Below, in pieces: positions 18,861-20,861 of a stretch of 20,861 bases of DNA. Below the pieces are notes generated by a model. That model saw only the letters and a program-made list of their open reading frames with translations, made no database searches and was not told the DNA's origin. How positions within the stretch are numbered: position 1 is the first letter of the stretch; each line of letters opens with the position of its first letter. The stretch covers positions 1-20,861 of the IMG/VR virus record IMGVR_UViG_3300044712_000298, one strand, 5' to 3'. The stretch comes from a virus. A program made the translations under genes and the position numbers.

Positions 18861-19298
18861 TTGTTTGATGTATCACAAAAAGACGAACCAGACCTGCGTT
18901 CGGAACAGGAATGTTTTCCTGAAATCGACTGCGGTGTTGAGGTAGTTGGGGACAGAGTACTTGTGCAGTTGCGCAGGGAAAAGACAACCAGCAAGGGCGG
19001 TATCATCCTAGTTGATGAGACCAAACAAACGTTGAGATTCAACGAAACGGTAGCTAAAGTGGTGCAAATTGGCCCCTTGGCATACAAGAACTTAGACGAC
19101 TTGACCCCCTGGGTTGAAGGACCTTGGTGTAAAGAAGGCGACTTAGTTCGTACCATTAAATATGGTGGTGACCGATTCGTGGTTAATCCGGAAGATGGTG
19201 GAGCTCCTGTGGTGTTTATCACACTGCAAGCCCGCGAAATCATTTCTAAGATTAAATCGTTTGAACATGCTCAAAAAATGCGAGCTTTCGTGGATTAA
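18861..19298 (+). CDS. phage GroES-like co-chaperonin
   Basis: A 145-aa Cpn10/GroES homologue that would cap the host GroEL ring and help fold the capsid protein, as T4 gp31 does. The core begins GVEVVGDRVLVQLRREKTTS (25-44), followed by the mobile loop with GGIILVD (46-52), where IIL matches the GroEL-binding IVL of GroES. Then come NETVAKVVQIG, CKEGDLVRTIKYGGDRFVV and VVFITLQAREIISKI. The first 24 residues and the acidic insertion YKNLDDLTPWVEGPW (75-89) are extra to GroES. I use TTG 18861 as start because AGGAG lies 9 nt upstream; the ATG at 18854 gives only four codons. Assignment is strong, host interaction inferred. Confidence 0.92.
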   Translation: MFDVSQKDEPDLRSEQECFPEIDCGVEVVGDRVLVQLRREKTTSKGGIILVDETKQTLRFNETVAKVVQIGPLAYKNLDDLTPWVEGPWCKEGDLVRTIKYGGDRFVVNPEDGGAPVVFITLQAREIISKIKSFEHAQKMRAFVD

Positions 19299-19299
19299 T

Positions 19300-19665
19300 A
19301 TGTCAAAGTTAGAAGTACAACAAAAATACAGGAGTAATTCTCCTCGTTACAGTATGTACCAAACTCTTAGACATGCGAAAGCAAGAGCAGAAGTAACAAT
19401 TACTATCCAAGACCTTATGGATATTTTTGAAACGCAAGAAGGTAAGTGTGCTTTAAGCGGAGTAAAAATGACATGGCATCAAGGTAAAATTCAACCTACT
19501 TCAATTTCAATTGATAGGATTGATAATAGTAAAGGTTACATTCCGGGCAATGTGCGCCTAGTTTGTGTTGTAGTTAATGCTTTTAAAAGCACCCAAACTG
19601 ACAGCGAACTCTATGAGTTTGCCAAACAGTTGGTTGAAAATATGGCAAAAACCCAACCTAATTAA
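19300..19665 (+). CDS. HNH-family homing endonuclease
   Basis: A 121-aa nuclease. The N-terminal helical part (YSMYQTLRHAKARAEVTITI) contacts DNA in such proteins. The catalytic fold is C50-ALSG, then SISIDRIDNSKGYIPGNVRL (68-87) with the D-R-x-D and GN turn, and LVCVVVNAFKS with the closing Asn (N93). This is the 'DRIDxxKGYxxGNV' subgroup of HNH/endonuclease VII-like proteins. It starts 1 nt after the co-chaperonin stop with no Shine-Dalgarno and has more AT-rich codons than its neighbours, fitting a mobile insertion between two structural-assembly genes. The target is unknown. Confidence 0.88.
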   Translation: MSKLEVQQKYRSNSPRYSMYQTLRHAKARAEVTITIQDLMDIFETQEGKCALSGVKMTWHQGKIQPTSISIDRIDNSKGYIPGNVRLVCVVVNAFKSTQTDSELYEFAKQLVENMAKTQPN

Positions 19666-19688
19666 CAATTTTGAAAGAAAATTTAAAC

Positions 19689-20684
19689 ATGAGTGAAAAA
19701 GACATCCCTGTTAAAGAACAGGAAGATGGTTCTGCTTTAATTGCACTAGAGCAAGAAGCGGACCCATTTGCAAAAGAGGAAGAAGGCCAAGAGCCTGAAG
19801 AGCAAGCTGAAGGTGGTAAAGTTGAAGCCTCTGACGATGAAGGTGACGATGGTCACGAAGAATCTGATGAAGATGGCGACAACGAAGACGAAGATGAGCG
19901 TGAAAAAATCCGTGAAGCTCGTCGTGAAGAGCGCAAGCTAAAGAAAGAACTGGCTAAACAGCGTGAAGCCTCAGCAAAACATAAGATTAGTGCGCTTGAG
20001 CGCCGCAATGAAGAACTAGCAAGACGATTGGCTGCAGTTGAGTCTACAGCATCATCTTTCCAGTTTGCTCAGGTGGACAAAGCGATTGAAGACGAAGCAA
20101 CACGCGTCGAATACGCTAAAATGAAGCTCTTGCAAGCATCCCAAGCTGGTGATGCAGAAAGCCAAGTAGAGTACTTGGAGCAGTTGCAAGAAGCTAAGAC
20201 AAGACTAGCGCAGGTTCAAGCATACAAGAAACAACAGCTTGAGAATGCCAAACGACCAAAGCAGAACGTACCTAACCCTGTAACACAGGAAGTGCAACGT
20301 AATGCACAAGGTTGGTTGCAAAAGAATAAATGGTATGACCCACAGGCACGCGACACAGACAGCCGTATTGCCAAGGTTATTGACCAAGATTTAGCGTCTG
20401 AAGGATGGGACCCAGCTGACCCAGAGTATTGGGAAGAGTTGGATAACAGACTATCAGCACGTTTGCCACATCGCTATTCAGCGAAGACCGGCACCACTCC
20501 AAAACGAGTTAGTCCTACTCCATCAAGTAGAGCAGCTAACCCAGGTGGCAAGACATCAAACTCAATGGTGTTAAGCCCTGACAGAGTGCGTGCAATCAAA
20601 GAAGCCGGAGCTTGGGACGACGTAGCTCGCAGGAATAAAATGATTAAGGCTTACGCAGAATACGATAGACAAAACAAACAATAA
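19689..20684 (+). CDS. probable scaffolding protein
   Basis: A 331-aa protein expected to sit inside the procapsid and direct capsid-protein assembly. I place the start at ATG 19689 (MSEKDIPVKEQEDGSA); a TTG 18 nt upstream is in frame but less likely. Residues about 25-70 are highly acidic (EEEGQEPEEQAEGG, DDEGDDGHEESDEDGDNEDE). Then comes a long charged coiled coil (about 70-190, REARREERKLKKELAKQREA, ERRNEELARRLAAVE). The C-terminal part is Gly/Ser/Pro-rich (TPKRVSPTPSSRAANPGG) and ends in a basic helix (AWDDVARRNKMIKAYAEYD). Composition, C-terminal basic helix and location before the presumed capsid gene support scaffold; no sequence signature proves it. Confidence 0.82.
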   Translation: MSEKDIPVKEQEDGSALIALEQEADPFAKEEEGQEPEEQAEGGKVEASDDEGDDGHEESDEDGDNEDEDEREKIREARREERKLKKELAKQREASAKHKISALERRNEELARRLAAVESTASSFQFAQVDKAIEDEATRVEYAKMKLLQASQAGDAESQVEYLEQLQEAKTRLAQVQAYKKQQLENAKRPKQNVPNPVTQEVQRNAQGWLQKNKWYDPQARDTDSRIAKVIDQDLASEGWDPADPEYWEELDNRLSARLPHRYSAKTGTTPKRVSPTPSSRAANPGGKTSNSMVLSPDRVRAIKEAGAWDDVARRNKMIKAYAEYDRQNKQ

Positions 20685-20696
20685 GGAGTTTGGAAA

Positions 20697-20861
20697 ATGG
20701 CAAACGCAAGAATTAAAAGAGATTTGGACGACCGCTTAGCAGACCGCGCAGGTGAAGTGGTTGCCTCAAGACATACTGCCTCTGAGGCAGATTTAGCACG
20801 CAAGGAACGCCTTGATGCGTTCCGTGACAAATGGGCAAACAGTGCATTGCCTGACCTACCC
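20697..20861 (+). CDS. small late phage protein, cut by right edge
   Basis: AAGGAG lies 8 nt before ATG 20697; 55 residues are visible before the edge. The sequence MANARIKRDLDDRLADRAGE, then TASEADLARKERLDAFRDKW and ANSALPDLP, matches a recurrent late-gene pattern in which a helical N-terminus is followed by FRDKWAxSALPxLP. I associate this pattern with a small protein encoded just before the major capsid gene. It is not the capsid protein itself as far as can be seen. Confidence 0.8.
   Translation, partial: MANARIKRDLDDRLADRAGEVVASRHTASEADLARKERLDAFRDKWANSALPDLP

Noticed and set aside
19162-19299. Upstream extension of the HNH gene in the same frame
   Set aside because: It lies entirely inside the co-chaperonin gene in another frame; the ATG at 19300 directly after that stop gives a normal HNH protein.

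Overview
The window looks like about 21 kb of a tailed double-stranded DNA phage genome. A terminase large subunit, a P22-like portal, a probable scaffold, a phage GroES-like co-chaperonin, a primase-helicase and a phage sigma factor all lie on one short piece. No integrase, repressor, tRNA, rRNA or clear bacterial housekeeping gene is visible. The portal plus small-gene layout resembles podovirus-like phages known from aquatic metagenomes. I cannot name the host; a Gram-negative aquatic bacterium is only a guess.

Layout. From about 10.44 kb down to base 1 everything is on the minus strand. This is a dense early/middle region of more than 30 mostly tiny genes (23 to 140 codons), usually overlapping by ATGA, TGATG or TAATG. 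It carries a sigma-70-like factor without region 4 (3910-4482) and ends in a primase-helicase (256-2556) and a partial gene at the left edge. From 11.4 kb to the right edge everything is on the plus strand. This is the late region: a 144-aa gene in terS position, a free-standing intein-like (Hint) gene, terL, a 438-aa unknown gene, portal, two small genes, co-chaperonin, HNH endonuclease, scaffold, and the start of the next gene. About 1 kb of gene-free, repeat-rich DNA lies between the two transcription units.

The most exciting content is in the minus strand at 9.47-10.13 kb. Three consecutive intergenic gaps each hold a complete 52-nt type II hammerhead self-cleaving ribozyme. The catalytic core is intact in all three, arm lengths are identical, and all three helices show compensatory base changes. 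Each begins exactly 2 nt after the stop codon of the gene before it. The array should cut one early polycistronic message into single-gene pieces.

Regulation can be partly read. A 30-bp element occurs three times upstream of minus-strand genes and looks like an early promoter family. A 12-bp motif, TGCATAAGTAGT, occurs three times ahead of plus-strand late genes. It contains CATAAGTA, close to the T4 late-promoter box TATAAATA. Together with a short sigma lacking region 4 this suggests T4-like, -10-only late transcription, partly with leaderless starts. A bipartite element of about 100 bp with dyad half-sites occurs twice, upstream of the primase and in the central gap. Two near-identical Fur-box-like dyads sit exactly 40 bp apart in the same gap.
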